Source: Aureimonas sp. OT7 (lineage in GTDB: Bacteria > Pseudomonadota > Alphaproteobacteria > Rhizobiales > Rhizobiaceae). Taken from it: 64,000 nt of DNA. The notes below the pieces were generated by a model that saw only the letters and a program-made list of their open reading frames with translations, was not told where the DNA came from and did no database searches. A program made the translations under genes and the position numbers. This document shows, piece by piece, positions 37,893-45,863 of the stretch (position 1 is the stretch's first letter; the number at the start of each line of letters is the position of its first letter). Where the stretch lies: assembly GCF_014844055.1 (NCBI RefSeq), contig NZ_CP062167.1, positions 1,131,501-1,195,500 on the forward strand, in the 5' to 3' direction.

Positions 37893-38236
37893 AGAAGCGA
37901 TCCACCGGCCGTGTGGCCATCCTGGCATGGGGGCTGGCCGCCGCACCCTCACAGGCCATCACGACCGACTATCCGACGGATGCCGTTGCCGACTACGTCT
38001 TTGCCTGCATGCAGACCAACGGACAGACGCAGCAGGCGCTGCGCCAGTGCGCCTGCTCGTTCGACGTGGTCGCCTCGATCGTTCCATACGACCGCTATGT
38101 CGAAGCCAGCACCTATCTGTCGATGGGGCAGGTGACCGGTGAAAAGGGCGTGGTCTTCCGCACGTCCGCCCCGGCGAAAGCTGCCATCGGCGATCTACGC
38201 CGCGCGCAGGCCGAGGCCGAGGTGCGCTGCTTCTGA
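37889..38236 (+). CDS. Exported four-cysteine hypothetical protein
   Basis: This 115-residue protein has a signal peptide (AILAWGLAAAPSQA). The mature part carries CMQTNGQTQQALRQCACSFD and ends RCF, so four cysteines could form disulfides or bind a metal in the periplasm. The ATG overlaps the beta-propeller stop (ATGA) and follows GGGGAGG, so it is coupled to that gene. I do not recognise a characterised family. The position suggests a part in the PQQ/alcohol-oxidation system. It is convergent with the SoxYZ-like gene, 7 bp apart. Confidence 0.7.
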   Translation: MKKRSTGRVAILAWGLAAAPSQAITTDYPTDAVADYVFACMQTNGQTQQALRQCACSFDVVASIVPYDRYVEASTYLSMGQVTGEKGVVFRTSAPAKAAIGDLRRAQAEAEVRCF

Positions 38237-38243
38237 CCGGCCG

Positions 38244-39044
38244 TCAGCCCTCGCCGGGGCTGAACGCCCGGGCGAAGGTCTGCCCTTCGGTGTCCGATGC
38301 GATCACCTTGAACACGCCATCCGGCCCGTCGTAGCGGAAGCGGAAATTCGGGTCCTCGGAAATACTGATCCCACCGCTCATGGACAGGAACGGCTTGTCG
38401 TCCAGCCGGATTTCCAGGTCGGAAACGAAGTGCGCCGGAATGTAGAGATGCGTTACCTGATCGCGCTGCAGCCCGGAATTGTTGGGATGGCGGATCATCA
38501 ATTGGGCTTCCTGCGTCTGGCCGTTCGCCGCTTCCAGCAGCCGTCGCAGACGCATCTCGCCCAGGGTCGACGCGGCCTCGGCAGGGTTGCGGGCCGCAGG
38601 CGCGGCGCAGCCGCCCGATGCCTTCACATAGACGACCGACTCGTGCAGCGATCCGTCGGCCGTCTCGGCAACGGCCCGCACATTGCTGTAGGCGTTGATC
38701 CGCAACCGCGTTTCGATGGAGCGGATGCCCGTATCCGGCCCGAGCGTGAAGGTGGCGGCGACGGGCGCCGGGTTTTCATCGACGATGAGTGTCAGCTGCC
38801 TGATCGCCGCATCTTCGGATAGCCGGATGACAACGGGCACGACCGCCGGGTCGGTGGCCCGGGACGGCGCTTCCAGCGCGACGACGCGATCGTCCGCGAT
38901 GGCCCGATCCCCGAAAATGGCGCCCTTCAACTCGCTCCAGCTATCGGCCGCATAAGCTGGCCGGGCCCCCGCCGCGACCGACAGGCACAGGACGAGCGCG
39001 GCAAGAGCCGCCCTTGAAAGGCGGTTGATAGGCATGGCGGCCAT
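38244..39044 (-). CDS. Quinoprotein dehydrogenase-associated SoxYZ-like carrier
   Basis: The 266-residue exported protein (signal peptide ending ARPAYA) fuses a SoxY-like N-terminal half with a SoxZ-like C-terminal half (about 165-260, with HPNNSGLQRDQVTHLYIPAHFVSDL). The SoxY-type carrier cysteine lies in KASGGCAAPAA, near mid-protein, rather than at a free C-terminus. Such fusions are found with PQQ dehydrogenases, not thiosulfate oxidation, and the bound cargo is unknown. ATG 39044 follows a strong GGGAGGA site. It is downstream of its partner metallohydrolase. Confidence 0.85.
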   Translation of the reverse strand: MAAMPINRLSRAALAALVLCLSVAAGARPAYAADSWSELKGAIFGDRAIADDRVVALEAPSRATDPAVVPVVIRLSEDAAIRQLTLIVDENPAPVAATFTLGPDTGIRSIETRLRINAYSNVRAVAETADGSLHESVVYVKASGGCAAPAARNPAEAASTLGEMRLRRLLEAANGQTQEAQLMIRHPNNSGLQRDQVTHLYIPAHFVSDLEIRLDDKPFLSMSGGISISEDPNFRFRYDGPDGVFKVIASDTEGQTFARAFSPGEG

Positions 39045-39100
39045 GTCCGATCCTCCCGATCGACGGTGCCCATCATGAATGTGGCGTGCCGCGACGAAAT

Positions 39101-39117
39101 TGGGAAGCCTATTCCCA
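39101..39117. promoter_or_regulatory. Palindrome TGGGAA-N5-TTCCCA
   Basis: A 6-bp inverted repeat lies 57 bp upstream of the SoxYZ-like gene and overlaps the stop codon of the metallohydrolase gene. It resembles the GGGAA/TTCCC elements elsewhere in the island but has a 5-base spacer, and part of it is coding, so it may be coincidental. Confidence 0.35.
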
Positions 39118-40068
39118 TTCGAGCTCGGTGAAGGCGGCGGAAACGTTCTGACCCTGATACGCATCGAAAAGCGCCCATCGATCCCGTTCGGACGCCGCGG
39201 CGCCCGCCTGGGCGGCGCCGATCGAACCGCCGGACGCGATCTGCGCCCTGATGTCGCGGGCAAGAACGGCAAGGTAACGGGACTCGTCCTGGAGCGCATC
39301 CGGCCAGGGCCGTGGAGCGGGGCCATGACCGGGCACGACCTGCCGGGCAGGAAGGGCCGCCAGCCGCGGCCAGGCGGCGATCCAGCCTTTCAGGCTGCCA
39401 TCGAGCGTCGGCACGTGATCGACGAAAACGAGATCGCCGGCGATCAACGTCCCGGACGCCTCGTCAAGCACGGTCAGGTCGCTCGCCGTATGGGCGACCG
39501 GCCAGGATGTCAGCCGCAGCCGCCGGTTGCCGAGGTCGATGATACGATCGCCCTCCACCACCTCGTCGGCGACGGGGAAAAAGAACGCCTCCGGATCACC
39601 GGCCTGCCGCCGAACTTCGAGATCGCGGTAGAAGTCGCGGCGCGGCGCAATGGAGGCTTCGTACCCTGCATGCGCGATCACGGTTGCCCCCGCTTCCACC
39701 AGCGGGCCGGATCCGGCGACATGATCGGGATGCATATGCGTCAGAATCAGCCAGCCGACCGGCTTGTCCGTTACCGTCCGGATCGCGGCCAGCGTGGCCT
39801 GCCCGACAGCCCGGCTGCCGCCGGCATCCACGACCGCCACCATGTCGTCGCCGACGACGAAGGCGATGTTGGAGGTGTCGCCCTGATTCGCGCTGTCCGG
39901 CAGCGCGACATGGCCGACATGGATGTACAGGCCAGGCTCTGCCTCGTAAAACTCGATGGGCTCGGCGGCTTGCGACAAACCCATGCCGCAGGACATCAGG
40001 ACGGCCGCAAAGGCCTGCGCTGCTTGAAATCGGGAAAAAGTCCATGTCGGATTCTGGATACGAATCAT
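39109..40068 (-). CDS. Quinoprotein relay system zinc metallohydrolase (MBL fold)
   Basis: This 319-residue metallo-beta-lactamase-fold protein has a predicted export signal (LMSCGMGLSQAA). The metal motif is THMHPDHVAG (HxHxDH), with later ligands in WPVAHTASD, LIAGDLVFVDH and VVPGHGP. It is related to SoxH-like hydrolases found with SoxYZ-like carriers near PQQ dehydrogenases (TIGR04558/04559 type). Together with the neighbouring carrier it probably forms a periplasmic relay; the substrate is unknown. It is divergent from xoxF across a 528-base intergenic region. Confidence 0.85.
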   Translation of the reverse strand: MIRIQNPTWTFSRFQAAQAFAAVLMSCGMGLSQAAEPIEFYEAEPGLYIHVGHVALPDSANQGDTSNIAFVVGDDMVAVVDAGGSRAVGQATLAAIRTVTDKPVGWLILTHMHPDHVAGSGPLVEAGATVIAHAGYEASIAPRRDFYRDLEVRRQAGDPEAFFFPVADEVVEGDRIIDLGNRRLRLTSWPVAHTASDLTVLDEASGTLIAGDLVFVDHVPTLDGSLKGWIAAWPRLAALPARQVVPGHGPAPRPWPDALQDESRYLAVLARDIRAQIASGGSIGAAQAGAAASERDRWALFDAYQGQNVSAAFTELEWE

Positions 40069-40301
40069 AATAGAATCTTTCCATTAGGCGGAAGCAAAGG
40101 GGGCTGGGAAACAATTCAAGGTTGCATCTCCGGACCCCAGACGCTCAACCGAAGTTCATCGAGCCCGCCGATGCCAGCTTAGACCTCTGTCCATCCGGCC
40201 GGTTCAAAGCCGATCTTCGATATGGCGCTTCGTTTAGACACGATTTAATCTTGTATTGATGGGCGTTGTCGACGACATTTACTTACATTATTTTTTATAA
40301 T

Positions 40302-40331
40302 GCGATGCAACGATATATCTGTTTGCATTGC
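40302..40331. promoter_or_regulatory. Inverted repeat in the xoxF promoter
   Basis: GCGATGCAA and TTGCATTGC (8 of 9 positions complementary) flank a 12-base spacer and begin at the end of the TATAAT element. More TTGCA elements follow at about 40345-40360. It is a candidate operator for a dimeric regulator, of unknown identity. Confidence 0.45.
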
Positions 40332-40365
40332 AGCAACACTTTCTTGCAATTGATACTTGCACAAT

Positions 40366-40434
40366 CGGAAAACTCGGCCTAGCCTCATCCTTGGTTTCCG
40401 GCTTCAAGGCTGTCGATGTTGGGAGCGTCGACAG
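40366..40434 (+). promoter_or_regulatory. Two hairpins in the xoxF leader
   Basis: CGGAAA (40366-40371) can pair with TTTCCG (40395-40400). A perfect 7-bp stem CTGTCGA/TCGACAG occupies 40410-40434. A third small stem AACAT/ATGTT lies at 40526-40539. The leader may be structured; no known riboswitch class is recognised. Confidence 0.4.
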
Positions 40435-40596
40435 ATCTCGAAGGCCTCGGTAGGGCGAACTTTAACGGTGCCCACCAGGACCCCTATTGGCGGTCGTGAC
40501 ACGCTGCCGGAAACCGTCCCCAATAAACATTGCGATGTTGTTCGTGCGGTTCCGCGACCGCGCTTGGCTTGCTGATGCTTGCTTTGGGAGGAATCC

Positions 40597-42453
40597 GTGC
40601 TGAAATCCATCACGAAGGCGGCCGCCGCCTCGACAATGCTGCTTGCCCTGAGTTCCGGTGCGGGGGCCAACGACGCCCTGGCCGAACTCGGCAAGGATAC
40701 CGCCAACTGGGTCATGCAGTCGGGCGACTACGCCAATACCCGGTACTCGCCGCTCAAGAACATCGACAAGGACAATGTGGGCGATCTCCAGGTCGCCTGG
40801 TCGTTCTCGACCGGCGTCCTGCGCGGCCATGAAGGCGGCCCCCTCGTGATCGGCGACACGATGTTCGTGCATACGCCATTCCCCAACATCGTCTATGCGC
40901 TCGACCTTTCCGAGGACGGCGCCATCAAGTGGAAATACGAGCCCCGTCAGGATGCCAACGTCATCCCCGTCATGTGCTGCGACACCGTCAACCGCGGCGT
41001 CGCCTATGTCCCGGCCGAGGGCGATCAGCCGGCCAAGGTGATCCTGCATCAGGCCGACACCTCGGTGGTCGCGCTCAATGCCGAGACGGGCGAGCAGCTA
41101 TGGTCGGTCAAGAATGGCGACGCATCCAAGGGCGAAACCGGCACGGCCGCGCCGCTTGTGGTGAAGGACAAGGTCTATATCGGGATTTCCGGCGGTGAAT
41201 TCGGCGTGCGCGGCTCGCTGACCGCCTACAACCTGAAGGACGGTTCCGTTGCCTGGCGCGCCTATTCGACCGGGCCAGACGAGGAGATGCTCTTCGATCC
41301 GGAAAAGACGACCGAACTCGGGAAGCCGGTGGGCAAGGACTCGTCCCTGAAGACGTGGGAAGGCGATCAGTGGAAGATCGGCGGCGGCACGACCTGGGGC
41401 TGGTTCTCCTACGATCCGGACACCAACCTCGTCTATTACGGCTCGGGCAACCCGTCGACCTGGAACCCGTCGCAACGCCCTGGCGACAACAAGTGGTCGA
41501 TGACGATTTTCGCCCGTGATGCCGACACCGGCATGGCAAAGTGGGTCTACCAGATGACGCCCCATGACGAGTGGGATTTCGACGGCGTCAACGAGATGAT
41601 CCTGGCGGATATTCCGGTGGACGGACAGGAGCGCAAGGCGCTCGTGCATTTCGACCGGAACGGCTTCGCCTACACGCTCGACCGGGTAAGCGGCGAGTTG
41701 CTGGTGGCCAAGAAGTACGACCCGGTGGTGAACTGGGCGACCGAAGTGGTGATGGACAAGAATTCCGACCAGTACGGGCGGCCACAGGTGGTGGACCAGT
41801 ACTCGACGGAATTCAACGGTGAGGACGTCAACACCACGGGCATCTGTCCGGCGGCCCTGGGCACCAAGGACCAGCAGCCGGCTGCCTTCTCGCCGGACAC
41901 GGGCATGTTCTATGTTCCGACCAATCACGTCTGCATGGATTACGAGCCGTTCCGCGTGGCCTACACGGCCGGACAGCCGTATGTCGGCGCAACCCTGTCG
42001 ATGTATCCGGCGCCCGACAGCCATGGCGGCATGGGCAATTTCATCGCCTGGGATGCGGGCACGGGCGAGATCAAATGGTCGATCCCCGAAAAGTTCTCGG
42101 TATGGTCGGGCGCCTTGGCCACTGGCGGCGGCGTCGTCTTCTACGGAACGCTGGAAGGCTACCTGAAGGCTGTCGACGCGGAAACGGGCAAGGAGCTGTA
42201 CAGCTTCAAGACGCCGTCCGGCATCATCGGCAACGTCACGACCTACGAGCGTGACGGGCAGCAGTACGTGGCCGTCCTGTCGGGCATCGGTGGCTGGGCC
42301 GGAATCGGCCTCGCGGCTGGCCTGACCGATGCCAATGACGGCCTCGGCGCGGTCGGCGGCTATGCTTCCCTGTCCCGATATACGGCACTGGGCGGGCAGC
42401 TCACCGTCTTCACCGTACCCGACCAGACAGCCTCCGCCACCGATGCCAATTGA
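40597..42453 (+). CDS. xoxF: Lanthanide-dependent methanol dehydrogenase XoxF
   Basis: XoxF is the periplasmic PQQ enzyme that oxidises methanol. The 618-residue protein has a signal peptide (ending GAGA-ND), the vicinal disulfide C127-C128 ([11 protein letters not shown]) and the eight-blade propeller motifs. The diagnostic pair is D327/D329 in [11 protein letters not shown]: the second Asp, absent from calcium-type MxaF, coordinates the lanthanide. The GTG at 40597 is chosen because GGGAGGA lies 5 bp upstream; a TTG at 40579 would include that site. No mxaFI genes are in the window. Followed by xoxG and xoxJ. Confidence 0.96.
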   Translation: MLKSITKAAAASTMLLALSSGAGANDALAELGKDTANWVMQSGDYANTRYSPLKNIDKDNVGDLQVAWSFSTGVLRGHEGGPLVIGDTMFVHTPFPNIVYALDLSEDGAIKWKYEPRQDANVIPVMCCDTVNRGVAYVPAEGDQPAKVILHQADTSVVALNAETGEQLWSVKNGDASKGETGTAAPLVVKDKVYIGISGGEFGVRGSLTAYNLKDGSVAWRAYSTGPDEEMLFDPEKTTELGKPVGKDSSLKTWEGDQWKIGGGTTWGWFSYDPDTNLVYYGSGNPSTWNPSQRPGDNKWSMTIFARDADTGMAKWVYQMTPHDEWDFDGVNEMILADIPVDGQERKALVHFDRNGFAYTLDRVSGELLVAKKYDPVVNWATEVVMDKNSDQYGRPQVVDQYSTEFNGEDVNTTGICPAALGTKDQQPAAFSPDTGMFYVPTNHVCMDYEPFRVAYTAGQPYVGATLSMYPAPDSHGGMGNFIAWDAGTGEIKWSIPEKFSVWSGALATGGGVVFYGTLEGYLKAVDAETGKELYSFKTPSGIIGNVTTYERDGQQYVAVLSGIGGWAGIGLAAGLTDANDGLGAVGGYASLSRYTALGGQLTVFTVPDQTASATDAN

Positions 42454-42472
42454 GATCAGAGACGGTTTGTCG

Positions 42473-43015
42473 ATGAAGAGAGTAATCATGGCATTTGCCG
42501 GCGTCGTCCTCCTCACAATGGGGACGGCGTCGGCCCAGCAGCCTTCGGCCCATCCGTCACTCGACACCGTCAATAACGGTGCCGAGGCGACGGAGGGCGA
42601 GAACGGCAAGTTCGAGGATTCCGCCGGGGTGCCGACCTATTCGCTCCAGGAGGATGGGACCGCCGATTTCTATACCTGGCGCGGCTACAAGAAATACACG
42701 GCCAACTGCATGCAGTGCCATGGCCCGGACGGGCAGGGGTCGTCCTTCGCGCCCAACCTGACGGACTCCCTCAAGCAGATGGACTACTACGCCTTCACCG
42801 GCGTCGTCGTCGGTGGTCAGCAGAACGTCTGGAACACCAGCGGCAACTCGGTCATGCCGGCCTGGGGCGAAGACAAGAACGTCATGTGCTATCTCGATGC
42901 CATCTACGTGTACCTCAGGGCCCGTACGGACGGCGTCGTCGGCAAGGGAGAGCCGAAGCGTCCGCCGATCAACGAAGCGGCGCGCGCGGCGGAAAACGAA
43001 TGCCTCGGCTTCTGA
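42473..43015 (+). CDS. xoxG: XoxG-type cytochrome c (methanol dehydrogenase electron acceptor)
   Basis: This 180-residue exported cytochrome has a signal peptide (to ASAQ), the heme motif NCMQCHG (C79, C82, H83) and a likely axial Met in SVMPAWGE. Two further cysteines (VMCYLD, NECLGF) match the four-cysteine methanol-metabolism cytochrome family (TIGR03874-like). It should accept electrons from XoxF and pass them to the respiratory chain. It lies 19 bp after xoxF and overlaps xoxJ by 16 bp. Confidence 0.92.
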   Translation: MKRVIMAFAGVVLLTMGTASAQQPSAHPSLDTVNNGAEATEGENGKFEDSAGVPTYSLQEDGTADFYTWRGYKKYTANCMQCHGPDGQGSSFAPNLTDSLKQMDYYAFTGVVVGGQQNVWNTSGNSVMPAWGEDKNVMCYLDAIYVYLRARTDGVVGKGEPKRPPINEAARAAENECLGF

Positions 43016-43860
43016 CCTGCGTGATGGCGCTCGTGGTGGCCGGCGCCTTCGCACCGGCTTCCGCCCGCGCGCAGGACAGGGATTTCGGCGGCGCCATCGA
43101 GCTGGTCGATCCGGATGTGCTGCGCGTCTGCGCCGACCCCAATTCCATGCCCTATTCCAACCAGAAGGGCGAAGGGTTCGAGAACGAGCTTGCGACCTTC
43201 CTGGCGGGCAAGCTCGGCCGCAAGTCGGTCAGCTATACCTATTTCCCGCAGGCAACCGGCTTCGTGCGGATGACGCTCGGCCTGCACCGCTGCGATATCA
43301 TCATGAGCTATCCGCAGGGCGACGAGCTGGTCCAGAACACCAACGCCTATTACCGCACCGCCTATGCGCTCGTGTATCGCAAGGGCAGCGGGCTCGACGG
43401 CGTCGATACGCTTGAGGACGCGCGGCTGAAGGACAAGACGGTCGGCGTTGTGGCCGGCACCCCGCCGGCCACCTTCATCGCCAAGGCCGGTCTGATGGGC
43501 AAGGCCAAGGGTTACCAGCTGATGGTCGATACGCGGATCGACAATTCCGCAGCCGACATGATGGCGGATCTGGAAAACGGCGTCATCGATGCAGCCGTGC
43601 TCTGGGGCCCGCTTGCCGCTTATCAGGCCCGCAGGGGCGGCAACGACTACGTCGTCGTGCCGCTGCTGAAAGAGCCGCGCGGACCCGCGATGGTGTTTCG
43701 CATCACGATGGGCGTCCGGCCGAGCGACCAGGAGTGGAAGCGAACCTTGAACCGGGTGATCGCGGAGAACCAGGACGAGATCAACAAGATCCTGTTGTCC
43801 TACGGCGTCCCGCTGCTGGACGAGCAGAACCGGCCCATCACTCCGGTGCAGGGCGGATAA
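43000..43860 (+). CDS. xoxJ: XoxJ-type periplasmic substrate-binding-like protein
   Basis: This 286-residue exported protein (signal MPRLLTCVMALVVAGAFAPASARAQ in type) has the SBP_bac_3-like fold: LRVCADPNSMPYSNQKGEGFE, LHRCDIIMSYPQGDE and DLENGVIDAAVLWGPLA. It matches the quinoprotein dehydrogenase-associated family. No ABC permease sits with it. XoxJ/MxaJ proteins are thought to help activate or mature the dehydrogenase. The ATG lies within the last codons of xoxG in another frame, so translation is coupled. Confidence 0.9.
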   Translation: MPRLLTCVMALVVAGAFAPASARAQDRDFGGAIELVDPDVLRVCADPNSMPYSNQKGEGFENELATFLAGKLGRKSVSYTYFPQATGFVRMTLGLHRCDIIMSYPQGDELVQNTNAYYRTAYALVYRKGSGLDGVDTLEDARLKDKTVGVVAGTPPATFIAKAGLMGKAKGYQLMVDTRIDNSAADMMADLENGVIDAAVLWGPLAAYQARRGGNDYVVVPLLKEPRGPAMVFRITMGVRPSDQEWKRTLNRVIAENQDEINKILLSYGVPLLDEQNRPITPVQGG

Positions 43861-43864
43861 GGCC

Positions 43865-44404
43865 ATGCGGCGCTCCGCACCAGCCATGCTGGCGCTGCTG
43901 TCGGTGATCTTCGGCGCGCAGGCGGGCGCTGAGGTGAGCGAACCCGGCGATTATCGTCGCTCCGACTATCGTGCGCCCACACCGGTCACGCTGGCCGGGG
44001 CGCGCGTATTGACCACCGGGGAAGCGGTCGCGCTCTGGCGCGACGGAGAGGCGGTGTTCGTCGATGTGCTCCCGCGCGCGCCGAAGCCCGCCAAGCTGCC
44101 GGAAGGGACCATCTGGCATTCCGCGCGTCGAGACGCCATTCCGGGCTCCATCTGGCTTGCCGATACGGGCTATGGCGATCTCGCCCCGCAGGTGGAGCGC
44201 TACTTCAGCGAGGGACTCGCGAGGGCCAGTGGTGGCGACCCGGCGCATCCGCTGGTCTTCTATTGCCAGCGGGATTGCTGGATGAGCTGGAATGCCGCCC
44301 GGCGCGCCATCGCGATGGGCTACACCTCCGTCGCATGGTATCCGGAGGGCACCGACGGCTGGTCGGAGGCCGGGCAGCCCATGCAGCCGCACGAGCCGCA
44401 ATAG
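43865..44404 (+). CDS. PQQ-associated CXXXCW rhodanese-like protein
   Basis: This 179-residue exported protein (signal to AGAE) has a degenerate rhodanese fold: TTGEAVALWRDGEAVFVDVLPR and the hallmark FYCQRDCWMSWNAARRAIAMGY, where the conserved Cys is followed by a second Cys and Trp. This is the TIGR03865-type family found with PQQ-dependent alcohol catabolism; its biochemical role is unknown. It starts 4 bp after xoxJ, making a four-gene xox operon. Confidence 0.88.
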   Translation: MRRSAPAMLALLSVIFGAQAGAEVSEPGDYRRSDYRAPTPVTLAGARVLTTGEAVALWRDGEAVFVDVLPRAPKPAKLPEGTIWHSARRDAIPGSIWLADTGYGDLAPQVERYFSEGLARASGGDPAHPLVFYCQRDCWMSWNAARRAIAMGYTSVAWYPEGTDGWSEAGQPMQPHEPQ

Positions 44405-44430
44405 GCGACACCGCCGCCGCCGGGCGGCAT

Positions 44431-44443
44431 CGGGAAACTCCCG
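44431..44443. promoter_or_regulatory. Palindrome CGGGA-AAC-TCCCG
   Basis: A 5-bp inverted repeat lies 26 bp after the rhodanese-like gene and 95 bp before the DUF808 gene. It shares the GGGA/TCCC arms of the other island palindromes, but its centre is 2 bp shorter than GGGAA-N3-TTCCC. It may instead be a weak terminator for the xox operon. Confidence 0.35.
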
Positions 44444-44537
44444 CCAAATTGCCGGAACCTCGCCTTGCCAAGCAGGGTCGCAAGGCAAGATAGATGACCG
44501 TCGGGACGCGACGGGATTCGACTGTGAGGGACTGGGC

Positions 44538-45524
44538 ATGAGTATCGGACTGATCGCGCTTCTGGACGACATCGTCGCCCTGACCAAGGTTGCGGCGGCA
44601 TCGCTGGACGATGTCGCGGCGCAGGCGGCGAAGGCCGGCGCCAAGGCGGCCGGCGTCGTCATCGACGATGCGGCGGTGACGCCGCGCTACGTCGTCGGCT
44701 TTTCCGCCGACCGGGAGCTTCCCATCGTCTGGCGTATCGCCCGTGGCTCGCTGATCAACAAGCTGCTCTTTCTTCTGCCCGGTGGGCTTGTGCTGAGCAG
44801 CTTCGCGCCGTGGGCGATCACGCCCCTCCTGATGCTGGGCGGACTCTACCTCGCTTATGAGGGTGCGGAAAAAGTCTACGAGAAGATCGCCCCGCACAAG
44901 GCGCACAAGCACGAGGCGAAGATCGGCACCGTCGCCCCCGATGCACGGACGCTGGAAGACGAGCGCGTTGCCAGCGCCATCAAGACGGACTTCATCCTGT
45001 CGGCCGAGATCATGGCGATCACCTTGGCGGGCCTTGGACCGGACACCGTGTGGATGCGCGCGGCCGTGATGGCGGTGGTGGCCATCGGCATCACGGTCGC
45101 CGTCTATGGTGCCGTTGCGCTGATCGTGAAGGCCGACGACGTCGGCCTGGCGATGGCCAGACGCGGCAATGGAGCGTTGGCCACGATCGGGCGGGGACTG
45201 GTGCGCGGCATGCCGGGCTTCCTCAAGGGGCTCGCCATTCTCGGTACGGCTGCGATGGTCTGGGTGGGCGGCGGAATCATCGTCCACAGCCTGGCCGGCT
45301 ATGGGATCGCCGCGCCCGAACATTTCATCCACGATATCGCCGTAGCCGCGGGCGGCCTCGTGCCTGCAGCGTCCGGCGCGGTGACCTGGGCGGTCACGGC
45401 CATCGGATCGGGCGTCGTCGGCCTTGCCGCCGGCTTCGCGTTGATTCCGATCGTCGAGAAAGTCCTCGGGCCCCTCTGGAAGGCGGCGACGGGCCTGCGC
45501 TCCATCAAGGAGAAGAAAGCCTAG
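44538..45524 (+). CDS. DUF808 (YedI-like) inner-membrane protein
   Basis: The 328-residue protein starts MSIGLIALLDDIVALTKVAAASLDDVAAQ, typical of DUF808/YedI. It has about five or six hydrophobic segments (around 75-110, 155-200, 225-255, 275-310). The function of the family is unknown. The next 133 bases upstream hold a GGGA palindrome, so it may have its own promoter. Why it lies between the xox and lut-type genes is unclear. Confidence 0.85.
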   Translation: MSIGLIALLDDIVALTKVAAASLDDVAAQAAKAGAKAAGVVIDDAAVTPRYVVGFSADRELPIVWRIARGSLINKLLFLLPGGLVLSSFAPWAITPLLMLGGLYLAYEGAEKVYEKIAPHKAHKHEAKIGTVAPDARTLEDERVASAIKTDFILSAEIMAITLAGLGPDTVWMRAAVMAVVAIGITVAVYGAVALIVKADDVGLAMARRGNGALATIGRGLVRGMPGFLKGLAILGTAAMVWVGGGIIVHSLAGYGIAAPEHFIHDIAVAAGGLVPAASGAVTWAVTAIGSGVVGLAAGFALIPIVEKVLGPLWKAATGLRSIKEKKA

Positions 45525-45566
45525 CGAGGTCTGGCCGCCGGTCGGCCGGGCGTCCATAATGGCCGC

Positions 45567-45863
45567 ATGAACACGAACCATCCGGGCGTTACGGTCGAGG
45601 AGGACGGCATCATGCTGGATGCCGGCTTCCTGGCCGCGCGTTTTTCCCTCACCGAGGCGCAGATGCGCGGCCTGATGGCCAGGCGGTTGGTGCAGAGCCG
45701 CGTGGAACGCGGCGAGGGCGAGGATGTCGGCCGCTGGCGGTTGACCGTGCGGATCGGCAACCGCGTCTGGCGCGGTGTCGTGGCGGCGGATGGCGCCCTG
45801 CAGTCGGAATCGATGGGCCTGTCGCCCGCCAGGTCTATCGATCGTTTGCCGCAAAATCCCTGA
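45567..45863 (+). CDS. Small DUF6522-like protein
   Basis: This 98-residue soluble protein begins VTVEEDGIMLDAGFLAARFSLTEAQMRGLM and contains the GEGEDVGRWRLTVRIGNRVWR stretch. It resembles small proteins annotated DUF6522, of unknown function, often found near respiratory or copper genes (recognition from memory, moderate). Its 3' end overlaps the convergent exported-protein gene by 29 bp. Confidence 0.65.
   Translation: MNTNHPGVTVEEDGIMLDAGFLAARFSLTEAQMRGLMARRLVQSRVERGEGEDVGRWRLTVRIGNRVWRGVVAADGALQSESMGLSPARSIDRLPQNP

Larger units (their letters stand above)
40069..40596. promoter_or_regulatory. Divergent metallohydrolase/xoxF regulatory region and xoxF leader
   Basis: This 528-base gap holds no convincing gene. 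From about 40245 to 40370 it is strikingly AT-rich for this genome, with a perfect TATAAT at 40296-40301 (no clear -35) and several TTGCA elements. A GGGAA half-element at 40106-40110 lies near the metallohydrolase start. The remainder is a probable long xoxF leader with hairpins. xoxF genes are normally highly expressed and regulated by lanthanides, so regulatory content is expected here. Confidence 0.6.

Noticed and set aside
40597-42453. Calcium-dependent methanol dehydrogenase MxaF
   Set aside because: The motif [11 protein letters not shown] has the second Asp of lanthanide-type enzymes, and no small mxaI subunit gene follows.
43000-43860. A solute-binding protein of an amino-acid ABC transporter
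   Set aside because: It lies in the xox operon, overlaps the cytochrome gene and has no adjacent permease; it matches the XoxJ/MxaJ family instead.
44205-45854. A minus-strand open frame of 549 codons opposite the DUF808 gene
   Set aside because: Its composition (His/Arg/Asp-rich, no domain) is typical of a shadow of a membrane-protein gene on the other strand.
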